Positions 41,194-50,207 of a DNA stretch of 64,000 nucleotides are shown piece by piece. The translations under genes were made by a program, and so were the position numbers. A model generated the notes under the pieces. That model was given only the letters and a program-made list of their open reading frames with translations. It made no database searches and was not told where the DNA came from. The stretch lies in contig JAFZUS010000004.1 in NCBI GenBank assembly GCA_017618275.1, positions 1 to 64,000 on the forward strand. The letters run 5' to 3'. Source of the DNA: Prevotella sp. Its GTDB lineage: Bacteria > Bacteroidota > Bacteroidia > Bacteroidales > Bacteroidaceae. Positions within the stretch are counted from its first letter, which is position 1. The number at the start of each line of letters is the position of its first letter.

Positions 41194-42291
41194 ATGGTTA
41201 TAAAAGTAATAACAAGACATTATCCTATTAATTACGGTTCTCTGTTGCAGGCGTTTGCAACTATCAAAGTCTTGGAGAAATTAGGACATCATGCGTATAT
41301 TATAGACTATAGACGCAAGAGCGTATATTCCTTGAAATATCTTTTAAGTAAAGTTGATTTAAATTCTGGGCTAAAAAAAACTATATTTGATGTTTTACGT
41401 GCTTTCTTCGTTAGTTTTGAGCATCATAGTGTGGAAAGGAAATTCGTAAAGATGCGTAAACGTTATTTAAAACTGACGGAAACGTATTACTCATGTGATG
41501 GGATGGCTGTTTTAAAGGCTGACTGTTTTGTTACAGGCAGTGATCAGGTCTGGGGAATTGACAGATATGATGAAACTTATTTCTTGCCTTTTGTAAACGA
41601 TGGGAAGAAAATTGCATATTCTGCAAGTTTTGGAAAAACTGATATAGACGAAAAGCATTTTGATAAATATACAAAATGGCTTAAATTATATAGTCATATC
41701 ACCGTCAGAGAACACTCTGCTGCTGATTTGCTGAACAAGATGGGAATCGATTGTATGGGAGTAGTACTTGATCCTGTATTACTGTTGACAAAAGACGAGT
41801 GGAATGAGTTTATTGAAGAAGAAAATGATAATACAAAGTGTGATGATAGACTATTAGTATATTATTTGCACAATAATCCTGAATTGAGAAAATATGTCAA
41901 GGGATTTTCTAAGCGTTGGAATGTCAAGTATGCAACATTATCTCCGACGTGGCATCATTTGATTGCTGGAGGTGAGAAGATTTATGCTCCAGAAATAAAG
42001 GACTATATCAAGACGATAAAGCACTGTAAATATCTTATCACCGATTCTTTCCATGGAACAGTATTCGCTTTATTGTTCAATAAGAAATTCTCGGTTATTC
42101 TTCCAAACGATGGGACGGAAACAAGAATCAAGAGTTTGTTAGAACAGATAAAACTGGAGGATCGTATTATTACCGATTTGAATGAGTTTTCGATTATGGA
42201 ACGTGATATAGATTACAATCCTGTTAACGAATTCATTGCAAAAGAACGTGAACATTCAATTAAACTATTGGATAAGATGATTAAGAATTAG
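41194..42291 (+). CDS. Polysaccharide pyruvyl transferase family protein
   Basis: A 365-residue PF04230 protein: RHYPINYGSLLQAFATIKVL, CFVTGSDQVWGIDRYDETYF, IAYSASFGKTDID, VREHSAADLLNKMG, then YLITDSFHGTVFALLFNKKF. It forms the third pairing with an FrhB-like protein. Two bases separate its stop from rfbF. Having three PF04230 domains in one locus is more than the usual one, so the polymer may carry several ketals, or some copies may have another donor. Confidence 0.87.
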   Translation: MVIKVITRHYPINYGSLLQAFATIKVLEKLGHHAYIIDYRRKSVYSLKYLLSKVDLNSGLKKTIFDVLRAFFVSFEHHSVERKFVKMRKRYLKLTETYYSCDGMAVLKADCFVTGSDQVWGIDRYDETYFLPFVNDGKKIAYSASFGKTDIDEKHFDKYTKWLKLYSHITVREHSAADLLNKMGIDCMGVVLDPVLLLTKDEWNEFIEEENDNTKCDDRLLVYYLHNNPELRKYVKGFSKRWNVKYATLSPTWHHLIAGGEKIYAPEIKDYIKTIKHCKYLITDSFHGTVFALLFNKKFSVILPNDGTETRIKSLLEQIKLEDRIITDLNEFSIMERDIDYNPVNEFIAKEREHSIKLLDKMIKN

Positions 42292-42293
42292 AT

Positions 42294-43091
42294 ATGAAAG
42301 TTGTATTATTAGCAGGTGGTTATGGCTCCCGCATTTCAGAGGAGTCTGTTTTTAAACCAAAGCCTATGATTGAGATAGGCGGTATGCCGATACTTTGGCA
42401 TATTATGAAGGAGTATTCCTATTACGGACATAACGAGTTCGTTATTTGTGCAGGCTATAAACAGGAGTATATCAAGGAATGGTTCGCAAATTATTTCCTT
42501 CACAATAGTGATGTCTCGTTTGACTTTCGTGAAGGTAAAAATGAAATGACAATACATCAGAGTAAACTTGAACCTTGGAAGGTTACTGTGGTAGATACGG
42601 GATATGATACGATGACAGGCGGGCGCATCAAAAGGGTTCAAAGGTATATAGGAAACAAACCGTTCTTCATGACTTATGGTGATGGCGTTTGCGATGTGGA
42701 TATTAACAAACTGCTTGAATTTCATCGGAGTCATGGAAAAACAGCAACGCTGACAGCGGTCAAGATGGTGCAAGAAAAAGGCGTTCTTGATATTGGGGGA
42801 GATAACGCCGTAAAGGCCTTCCGAGAGAAGAATATTACAGACTGTGCTCCCATCAATGCAGGTTATATGGTTCTTGAACCAGCCATCTTTGACTTGCTTG
42901 ATGGAGATAATTGTGTTTTTGAGCGTAAGCCTCTTGTGACACTTGCAGAAAAGGGTGAACTCATGTCGTATATCCATGAAGGCTTTTGGCAATGTATGGA
43001 TAATATTCGTGAGAAGAATATGCTTGAGAGATTGTTGCAGGAAGGCAAGGCTCCCTGGAAAAAATGGGAGAGAGTAGTGCCTAAAAAATAA
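42294..43091 (+). CDS. rfbF: Glucose-1-phosphate cytidylyltransferase
   Basis: A 265-residue nucleotidyltransferase making CDP-glucose from CTP and glucose 1-phosphate. The nucleotide loop is VVLLAGGYGSRISEESVFKP, followed by KPMIEIGGMPILWHIMKEYS and the metal-site FMTYGDGVCDVDI; GFWQCMDNIREKNMLE near the end is typical of RfbF. It is the first step of a CDP-sugar pathway that continues in the next genes. Length and motifs match the family throughout. Confidence 0.95.
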   Translation: MKVVLLAGGYGSRISEESVFKPKPMIEIGGMPILWHIMKEYSYYGHNEFVICAGYKQEYIKEWFANYFLHNSDVSFDFREGKNEMTIHQSKLEPWKVTVVDTGYDTMTGGRIKRVQRYIGNKPFFMTYGDGVCDVDINKLLEFHRSHGKTATLTAVKMVQEKGVLDIGGDNAVKAFREKNITDCAPINAGYMVLEPAIFDLLDGDNCVFERKPLVTLAEKGELMSYIHEGFWQCMDNIREKNMLERLLQEGKAPWKKWERVVPKK

Positions 43092-43096
43092 CTTAT

Positions 43097-44173
43097 ATGA
43101 TAGATATCTTTAACGACTTCTATAAAGATAAACGCGTCCTTGTTACTGGTCATACTGGTTTTAAGGGCAGTTGGCTTTCTATCTGGCTCCATGAACTAGG
43201 TGCTGAAGTGGTAGGCGTAGGTTTGGAACCTTATTCTGAGAAAGACAATTATGTGCTTAGCGGAATAGGAGAGAAAATCAAGGCCGATATTCGGGCTGAT
43301 ATCCGTGACGGTCAGAAGATGAAGGAAATCTTTGCTGAATACCAGCCTGAGATAGTATTTCACTTGGCTGCACAGCCTCTTGTCCGCCTCAGTTATGAAA
43401 TTCCAGTTGAAACCTACCAGACCAATGTGATGGGTACCATTAACATCATGGAGGCTATCCGTGCAACTGAAAGCGTTAAGGTTGGTGTGATGATAACCAC
43501 CGATAAGTGCTATGACAACAAGGAGCAGATGCGAGGCTATAAAGAGGACGACCCGTTTGGAGGGTACGACCCCTATAGCAGCAGCAAAGGGGCTTGCGAG
43601 ATTGCCATTCAAAGTTGGCGCAGGAGTTTCTTTAATTCTGAAGATTATGGCAAGAGACATCATGTTAGCCTGGCCAGTGTACGTGCTGGTAACGTGATTG
43701 GTGGTGGTGATTGGGCCAAAGACCGCATTATTCCAGATTGTATTCGTGCTTTGGAGACAGGAAAAACCATTGAGATTCGCAATCCGAAGGCTGTGCGTCC
43801 TTGGGAGCATGTTTTGGAACCCCTAAGCGGTTACATGTTGCTTGCACAGAAAATGTGGGAGAATCCTACTGATTATTGCGAGGGATGGAACTTTGGACCA
43901 GAGCAGAAGTCTGTATTGACTGTTTGGGAAGTGGCAACTGCTATGATTGAGAACTTCGGTTATGGTGAACTGAAGGATGTCTCAGATCCGAATGCGCTTC
44001 ATGAGGCAAATCTTTTGATGCTGGATATTTCCAAGGCAAAGAATCGTTTGGGGTGGAACCCTCGTTTGGATGCAAAGAAATGCGCTATTCTTACCTCTGA
44101 CTGGTATAAGAGATATAAAGATGAGGATGTTTATGGCATCTGTGTTGACGAAATAAATCAGTTCTTGAAATAA
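43097..44173 (+). CDS. rfbG: CDP-glucose 4,6-dehydratase
   Basis: A 358-residue SDR enzyme that converts CDP-glucose to CDP-4-keto-6-deoxyglucose. It has the NAD-binding GHTGFKGSWLSIWL, the catalytic Thr/Asp region MITTDKCYDN and YxxxK in YDPYSSSKGACE. RPWEHVLEPLSGYMLLAQKM is the diagnostic RfbG block. It overlaps the next gene by one base. No gene for the next classical step of CDP-3,6-dideoxyhexose synthesis (DdhC/E1) is seen. Confidence 0.95.
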   Translation: MIDIFNDFYKDKRVLVTGHTGFKGSWLSIWLHELGAEVVGVGLEPYSEKDNYVLSGIGEKIKADIRADIRDGQKMKEIFAEYQPEIVFHLAAQPLVRLSYEIPVETYQTNVMGTINIMEAIRATESVKVGVMITTDKCYDNKEQMRGYKEDDPFGGYDPYSSSKGACEIAIQSWRRSFFNSEDYGKRHHVSLASVRAGNVIGGGDWAKDRIIPDCIRALETGKTIEIRNPKAVRPWEHVLEPLSGYMLLAQKMWENPTDYCEGWNFGPEQKSVLTVWEVATAMIENFGYGELKDVSDPNALHEANLLMLDISKAKNRLGWNPRLDAKKCAILTSDWYKRYKDEDVYGICVDEINQFLK

Positions 44174-45066
44174 TGAAAACACTACTTATTACTGGTGCTG
44201 GACCTCATGGGATAACGGGCCGGTTGATAAAAGAATATTTTAAGGATAAATACATTCTTTATACGCCAGGAAGCAAAGAATTGGATTTGACCAATGATAC
44301 AAGCGTAACCTCCTATTTCGCACAAAACTCCGTAGATTATGTGATACATTGTGCCACTTTTCGCCCTACATCTGTTGACAAGTCTCATCTGGTAGATGAG
44401 GAACTGGAGAGTAATTTGCGAATGTTCTATTCATTAGTTTCCCAAAGTGACAGATTTGAAAAAATGATTTACTTTGGCAGTGGAGCAGAGTTTGATAAAA
44501 GCCAACCAATCGTTGGTGTTTCTGAAGAGGATTTCGGCAGGAGCATTCCTAAAAATAAATATGGTCTTGCAAAATATATCATGAATGATTATGCAAGAAA
44601 GAGTCGTAATATATACAACTTCAGACTTTTTGGCACGATTAATAAATACGAGCGCTTCACAAAGAATGTCATATCTAACCTTTGCGTAAAGGCAATCAAA
44701 GGTATCCCCGTGGAATTACGACAAGATTGTCGTTTTAGTTTTGTGGATATTAGTGATATCCTGCCTTTTTTGGATTTTGCACTCTGTAATGATTTGAATC
44801 ATCATGACTATAATATCGTTATGGATCAGAATTATCTTCTTTCTGATATTGCCAAACTGATTATTGATCTAACGAATAAAAAACAAGAAGTAGAAATAAA
44901 AACTCAAGGATTAAACTTAGAATATACAGCATCCAATAACAGGATAAAGAAAGAATTCTCAATGTGTTTTACTCCTATTGGGGAATCAGTAAAACAGGTA
45001 TATGATTATTATTATCAAATGAAGGAAACAATTGATGTATCTGATATTGATGCAAGATGGAAGTGA
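44173..45066 (+). CDS. NAD(P)-dependent SDR epimerase/reductase
   Basis: A 297-residue extended SDR protein with the dinucleotide loop TGAGPHGITGRLI and the catalytic Tyr-Lys in KNKYGLAKYIMNDYARK. It also has HCATFRPTSVDKSHLV and YFGSGAEFD, as in sugar epimerase/reductases. Given its place between rfbG and a ThDP enzyme it likely reduces or epimerises a CDP-keto-sugar. Its exact substrate is unknown. It ends 2 bases before the next chosen start. Confidence 0.8.
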   Translation: MKTLLITGAGPHGITGRLIKEYFKDKYILYTPGSKELDLTNDTSVTSYFAQNSVDYVIHCATFRPTSVDKSHLVDEELESNLRMFYSLVSQSDRFEKMIYFGSGAEFDKSQPIVGVSEEDFGRSIPKNKYGLAKYIMNDYARKSRNIYNFRLFGTINKYERFTKNVISNLCVKAIKGIPVELRQDCRFSFVDISDILPFLDFALCNDLNHHDYNIVMDQNYLLSDIAKLIIDLTNKKQEVEIKTQGLNLEYTASNNRIKKEFSMCFTPIGESVKQVYDYYYQMKETIDVSDIDARWK

Positions 45067-45068
45067 AA

Positions 45069-46844
45069 ATGAAGGTTTCTGAATATATAGTTAGTTTTTT
45101 AGAGAAATGTGGCGTGAAGCATGTGTTTATGCTTCCTGGTGGTATGGCGATGCACATTAATGATTCTATTGGTTATTCAAAGCAACTGAAACCAGTATGG
45201 ATGCTTCATGAACAGGCTTGTGCTTTTGCTGCTGAGTCATACGCAAGGATAACCAATAACTTGGGCGTTGCTTGTGTGACGTGCGGACCTGCTGCTACAA
45301 ACACATTGACAGGCATTGCATGTGCATGGATAGAGTCAACACCTCTTTTGGTAATCACCGGACAGGTTAAAAGGGCTGATATTGCACAGGATCCAAACCT
45401 GAGACAATTAGGAGTGCAAGAAGTCCGTATTGTCGAGATGGCCAAACCAGTTACAAAATATTGTGTGCAAGTGCTGAACCCAGAAGATATCAGATTTGAA
45501 CTTGAAAAGGCCGTTTCAATAGCACATGAGGGACGTCCGGGTCCTGTTTTATTGGATGTTCCTGTAGATGTTCAGGCCTGTAAAGTGAATCCTGATGAAC
45601 TACGACCATATATCCCACAAGAAAACAACTATGCCTGCCCAGAAAAAGTCATCGATGAGGTGGTCGCACTCTTGAATAATGCAAAAAGACCTGTATTTTA
45701 TGTGGGAGCAGGGGTTTCTTTTGCAAGAGCAAAACAGAGTTTTCGTGAACTGGCAGAAAAGTTCAATATTCCAACGCTTTGTCATTGGAACGGGATGGAT
45801 ATATTAGAAAATGAACATCCTCTTTATATGGGACGTCCAGGTGCCGTTGGTCAACGAGCAGCCAATTTCGTACTCCAGAATGCTGATGTCTTAATATCTA
45901 TAGGAACCCGACTGGCCTTATTACAAACAGGTTATAATTTTGCCGGATATGCAAAGAATGCAAAGCATGTGATGGTGGATATTGACCAAGCGGAACTGGA
46001 TAAACCGACATTACATCCTTATTTGAAGATTAAGTGTGATGCAGGCGATTTCATTGACAAATTGAATGCAAGGACAGATATTCATGTTGCTGATACGACT
46101 GGCTGGATTTCCATATGTAAATCATGGAATCAGAAGTATCCGTCACTCAACCCAGAATGGCTTATAAATTCAAATTATGTGAATTCATATTACCTGATGG
46201 ATGCTATTTCTTCGCAGATGACAGGGAACGACATCTACGTTGGAGGGAGGGCCGGAACATGTGTAGATGCAGCAATTCAGGCATTTAAGGTGAAGAAAGG
46301 ACAAGGAGTCTATGTCACAAAAGGCCTGTCGTCTATGGGTAATGGGCTTCCTGCTGCTATAGGTGGAGCCTATGCCACAGGTAAGCGTGTAGTTTGTGTA
46401 AATGGCGATGGCGGTTTCGTGATGAATATCCAAGAACTGGAAGTTGTCAAGAGAGACCATCTTCCTATAAAGATATTTATTCTGGATAACCGAGGCTATT
46501 CTACAGTGAGAAATACCCAAACTAATGTTTTCGACAAACACTATATGGGTTGTAGTCCAGAGTCTGGTTTAACAGTTGGTTGTATCAAGCGCGTTGCTGA
46601 GGCTTATGATATAAAAACGTATGAGATATGTAACCATGAATCAATGGGTGATGTTATTAAAGAAGCGTTCGCTTATGATGGTCCAGTACTGGTGAATGTG
46701 ATTGTTGATCCTGACCAGCCAATTATACCTCGACAGGCAAATTATAAAACACCAGAGGGACAGATGGCTTCTCGTCCATTAGAAGATATGAAACCATTAC
46801 TTGATCCGGAAGAAATAAAAGAGATTATGTCTGTTTCATTATGA
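45069..46844 (+). CDS. Thiamine-diphosphate-dependent enzyme, acetolactate-synthase-like (YerE-like candidate)
   Basis: A 591-residue ThDP enzyme. I chose ATG 45069 because the earlier in-frame ATG at 45057 lies inside the previous gene, and 45069 gives the usual start MKVSEYIVSFLEKCGVKHVF. The catalytic Glu is in HEQACAFAAESYAR (about residue 48). The ThDP motif begins GDGGFVMNIQELE (about 446) and ends at FILDNRGY, a spacing of about 26. Such enzymes join or split two-carbon units. Next to CDP-glucose dehydratase, the closest known parallel is YerE, which adds acetaldehyde from pyruvate to a CDP-keto-sugar in yersiniose synthesis. That role is inference from context. Confidence 0.8.
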   Translation: MKVSEYIVSFLEKCGVKHVFMLPGGMAMHINDSIGYSKQLKPVWMLHEQACAFAAESYARITNNLGVACVTCGPAATNTLTGIACAWIESTPLLVITGQVKRADIAQDPNLRQLGVQEVRIVEMAKPVTKYCVQVLNPEDIRFELEKAVSIAHEGRPGPVLLDVPVDVQACKVNPDELRPYIPQENNYACPEKVIDEVVALLNNAKRPVFYVGAGVSFARAKQSFRELAEKFNIPTLCHWNGMDILENEHPLYMGRPGAVGQRAANFVLQNADVLISIGTRLALLQTGYNFAGYAKNAKHVMVDIDQAELDKPTLHPYLKIKCDAGDFIDKLNARTDIHVADTTGWISICKSWNQKYPSLNPEWLINSNYVNSYYLMDAISSQMTGNDIYVGGRAGTCVDAAIQAFKVKKGQGVYVTKGLSSMGNGLPAAIGGAYATGKRVVCVNGDGGFVMNIQELEVVKRDHLPIKIFILDNRGYSTVRNTQTNVFDKHYMGCSPESGLTVGCIKRVAEAYDIKTYEICNHESMGDVIKEAFAYDGPVLVNVIVDPDQPIIPRQANYKTPEGQMASRPLEDMKPLLDPEEIKEIMSVSL

Positions 46845-48070
46845 TGAAAGTCTTACAGATTGACGCTTATCACTACATTCTGGGTGGAGCACAAAAGGTG
46901 ATGTTTAATACTGCCGAACTTTTAAAAGAGCATGGGCATGAAGTCATCTTTTTCTCACTGAAATGGGATAGAAATTTGGATTCTGAATATTCAGATTACT
47001 TTGCGCATTCGAAAGAGTCGAGAACAGGTGTTTTGAGACCATTGAAAAATGCGGTGTCCTACTTCTATCATTTTGAAGCAGCAAAAAAACTTGAACTATT
47101 GATAAAAAAGGAAAAGCCAGATATCGCTCAGATTCATTTAATATGGGGCCAACACTCTTCTTCTATATTGAGAGTCCTAAGCAGGATGAATGTACCAACA
47201 ATTCTGACCATTCATGATTATCGCTTAGTATGCCCTAACTACACATTCAGAAATGGTAAAGGAGTAATCTGTGAAAAATGTAAAGGCCAGCACTATTGGA
47301 AATGCGTATCGAACAAGTGCTGTAAGGGGAGTTATCCCATGAGTGTGATGATGGCTTCAGAGATGTATTTTAGAAACCATGTTATTCATTTCTCCCAACT
47401 CATAAACGGACTTATTTATGTCAGTAAGTTTACAAAGGACAAGCATGAACAATACATGCCTTCTTTGAAGAATATCAAAAACACAGTACTATATAACTTT
47501 TCTGATACGATCTATAAGTCTGTCAATGAACCGAGTCAAGAGCATTATTTCTTGTATTTTGGAAGACTCTCATACGAGAAAGGCGTAAGAACCTTGATTA
47601 ATTCTTTCATTAATCAGAGAGATTATGTTCTAAAGATTGTTGGAGAAGGTCCAGAAGAGGCTGCATTAAAAGAAGTTGTAGCCAAGGCTGGTGCTAAGAA
47701 TATTCATTTCTTGGGATATAAGAATGGTGACGAGTTGAGGACGATTGTAAGAAATGCCTATTTCGTTATTGTACCTTCGGAATGGTATGAAAACAATCCT
47801 ATGACTATAATAGAGGCATATTCTGCCTCTACACCAGTTATTGGAAGCAAAATAGGAGGAATTCCAGAAATAATAGAGGATGGTAAAACGGGATTCCTAT
47901 TTAGTCACGGAAACGAAGAGGAATTGACTGATATCATCAAACATGCATTGGATTTGAACAAGGATGCGTATCAGGAAATGAGGAAAAATGCATGGAATTT
48001 TGCATTAGAACATTTCAATAGAGAGTTATACTACCAAGAATTAATTGGTTTTTATCGTATTAGTTGTTAA
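46841..48070 (+). CDS. Glycosyltransferase family 4 with cysteine-rich insert (module B)
   Basis: A 409-residue GT-B enzyme. The N-terminal half has ILGGAQKVMFNTAELLKEHG and HDYRLVCPNYTFRNGKG. Between them and the donor half is a Cys cluster (CEKCKGQHYWKC then CCKG) that may hold a zinc. The donor half is clear: YFLYFGRLSYEKGVRTLINS and PSEWYENNPMTIIEAYSAST. ATG 46844 is an alternative start one codon later. It overlaps the ThDP gene by four bases. Confidence 0.88.
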   Translation: MMKVLQIDAYHYILGGAQKVMFNTAELLKEHGHEVIFFSLKWDRNLDSEYSDYFAHSKESRTGVLRPLKNAVSYFYHFEAAKKLELLIKKEKPDIAQIHLIWGQHSSSILRVLSRMNVPTILTIHDYRLVCPNYTFRNGKGVICEKCKGQHYWKCVSNKCCKGSYPMSVMMASEMYFRNHVIHFSQLINGLIYVSKFTKDKHEQYMPSLKNIKNTVLYNFSDTIYKSVNEPSQEHYFLYFGRLSYEKGVRTLINSFINQRDYVLKIVGEGPEEAALKEVVAKAGAKNIHFLGYKNGDELRTIVRNAYFVIVPSEWYENNPMTIIEAYSASTPVIGSKIGGIPEIIEDGKTGFLFSHGNEEELTDIIKHALDLNKDAYQEMRKNAWNFALEHFNRELYYQELIGFYRISC

Positions 48071-48151
48071 TGTGGTTGAAAAGTATAATATAAAATATCT
48101 AAAGCCTTGTATAGGTTTATAGTGATAATAAGCGTGAATTAAATAATTTGT

Positions 48152-49066
48152 ATGAAAAAGAAAATTTACATCGCAGGATGCGGTGGTATGTTAGGTGAGG
48201 CTTTTCACCAGCAGTTTCAGGATGAGTATAACATCAAGTGTACAGATAAGGATATCAATGCAGAGTGGCTGTCGTTCCTTGATTTCAGGGACTTTGATGC
48301 TTACAAAAAAGACGTGATGGACTTTAAACCCGACTATCTGTTCCATCTTGGAGCTTATACAGACTTGGAATGGTGTGAGAATAATGAAGATGAGACATAT
48401 CTGACGAACACTTTGTGCGTTGAAAATGCTGTCTATATAGCCAATGAGTTGGATATCCCTCTTCTTTATATCAGTACAGCAGGAATCTTTGATGGTAAGA
48501 AATCGTTATATGATGACTGGGATCAACCTAATCCATTGGGTGCTTATGCCCGCTCAAAGTATATGGGTGAGCGTTTTGTGGTAGAGAATGCTAAGCGTTA
48601 TCTCGTTTGCCGTGCAGGATGGATGATGGGATCTGGCCCCAGAAAAGACAAGAAGTTTATCCAAAAACTGATGAGGCAACTGAAAGAAGGGAAAAAAGAA
48701 CTGTTTATTGTTAATGATAAGGATGGTACACCAACCTATACTCAGGACTTTGCTAAGACGGTAAAGAACCTGATTCAAAAGGAATACTGGGGACTGTATA
48801 ACTGCGTATGTGGCGGACAGACAAGTCGTCTTGAAGTGGCTGAGGAACTCCTGAAAGATTTAGGCCTACAGGACAAAGTGAAGATCAATGTTGTTACATC
48901 AGATTATTTCGCTAAGGACTATTTCGCTCCTCGCCCTGCATGTGAACGCCTGTGGACTCGTAAATTGAACATTCGTGGTGTAAGTGCCATGAGAGACTGG
49001 CGAGTTGCATTGAAGGATTATATTGATAACTACTACCAGGGGTATCTTGATGGTGTGGCTTTTTAA
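48152..49066 (+). CDS. RmlD-like NAD(P)-dependent sugar reductase
   Basis: A 304-residue SDR protein of the dTDP-4-dehydrorhamnose-reductase subgroup: IYIAGCGGMLGEAFHQQF (nucleotide loop), DYLFHLGAYTDLEWCENNED, LLYISTAGIFDGKKSLYDD and the catalytic YARSKYMGERFV. It probably reduces a nucleotide keto-sugar; with rfbF/rfbG and the ThDP enzyme just upstream it is a candidate for the final reduction of a branched CDP-sugar. The 81-base gap before it (48071-48151) shows no promoter or repeat that I can support. Confidence 0.85.
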   Translation: MKKKIYIAGCGGMLGEAFHQQFQDEYNIKCTDKDINAEWLSFLDFRDFDAYKKDVMDFKPDYLFHLGAYTDLEWCENNEDETYLTNTLCVENAVYIANELDIPLLYISTAGIFDGKKSLYDDWDQPNPLGAYARSKYMGERFVVENAKRYLVCRAGWMMGSGPRKDKKFIQKLMRQLKEGKKELFIVNDKDGTPTYTQDFAKTVKNLIQKEYWGLYNCVCGGQTSRLEVAEELLKDLGLQDKVKINVVTSDYFAKDYFAPRPACERLWTRKLNIRGVSAMRDWRVALKDYIDNYYQGYLDGVAF

Positions 49067-49069
49067 TCA

Positions 49070-50203
49070 ATGGATAAGAGGTTAAGGATTGGAGCATTTG
49101 GAGGTTTTCGTGATATCCCTCCTCGCGCTGGTGGAGCAGGGTCTGATAAGTTTGCCGTAGAACTATACCCTAGAATCGTGAAAAGAGGCTATCCGCTGAT
49201 TGCCTATACCAGAATCTATCCCAATGAAACCAGAGAAGAGAAGAATCTAGAGTATCAGGGCATTACACTTAAACCTCTGAAAACAGTGAACAAAGCAGGT
49301 TTTGACAGCCTGCTACATTCTTGTAAATGCACATGGGATGTGATTGTAAATGATACAGCAGATGTCATTCATCTGCATAGTGGAGCAAACAGTTTGTGGG
49401 CTCTATTCCTAAGATTAGCAGGTAAGAAGGTCGTGGTGAGTCAGTTTGCGATGGACTGGAAGCGTGACAAATGGCCTTGGTATGGGAAACTGTATTATCG
49501 CTTTTCAAATTACCTTACTGCCCATATTCCCAATGCGGTGGTATTCGACAATATTTATACTAAGGAATATTACGAAAAGAAGTATCATAAGACATACGAC
49601 TTTATTCCTTACGGAAGTGAAGTTCCTGAACCACCTGATAATACAGACATTTTAGATAAATTGGGTTTAAAGAAAGGAGAGTATTTCTTATTCGTTGGGC
49701 GTTTCATCCCAGATAAAGGATTGCATTTGCTGAAAAATGCATTTAAGAAATTGGATACAGAAAAGAAATTGGTGATGATTGGAGGCTCGCCTAATCCGAG
49801 TGAGTATGAGAATAAGATAAAAACGACGAACGACCCAAGAATCATCTGTCCCGGGTATGTTTATGGTGATGATACTAACATTCTGATTAAGAATGCCTAT
49901 GCATATTGTCAACCTTCGTTAATTGAAGGGCTTTCACCAGTAATCTTAACGGTGATGGGCTTAGGAACACCATTGATTTGTAGTGATATTCGCGAAAACA
50001 CTTATATTACTAAAGACAATGCAACCACCTTTCATAGTGGGGACGCATCGTCTCTCTGTGAAGCATTGAAAGATGCCTTGGATCATCCAGTACAGATTAA
50101 GAAGAATGCAGAAAATGGACAGAAGGATATTAGGGCTCGTTTCAATTGGGAGACTATTACAGATGATTATATCAAAATATTAGAAAGGGTAAAAAGGAAA
50201 TAG
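49070..50203 (+). CDS. Glycosyltransferase family 4 (module B)
   Basis: A 377-residue GT-B enzyme. It has the N-terminal acceptor motif GGAGSDKFAVELYPRIVKRG, IHLHSGANSLWALFLRLAG and a full donor half: YFLFVGRFIPDKGLHLLKNA, LVMIGGSPN, then the nucleotide-site CQPSLIEGLSPVILTVMGLG. It follows the reductase by three bases. It resembles GT4 rhamnosyl- or related transferases only in general, so the sugar is not assigned. Confidence 0.9.
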   Translation: MDKRLRIGAFGGFRDIPPRAGGAGSDKFAVELYPRIVKRGYPLIAYTRIYPNETREEKNLEYQGITLKPLKTVNKAGFDSLLHSCKCTWDVIVNDTADVIHLHSGANSLWALFLRLAGKKVVVSQFAMDWKRDKWPWYGKLYYRFSNYLTAHIPNAVVFDNIYTKEYYEKKYHKTYDFIPYGSEVPEPPDNTDILDKLGLKKGEYFLFVGRFIPDKGLHLLKNAFKKLDTEKKLVMIGGSPNPSEYENKIKTTNDPRIICPGYVYGDDTNILIKNAYAYCQPSLIEGLSPVILTVMGLGTPLICSDIRENTYITKDNATTFHSGDASSLCEALKDALDHPVQIKKNAENGQKDIRARFNWETITDDYIKILERVKRK

Positions 50204-50207
50204 AAAT

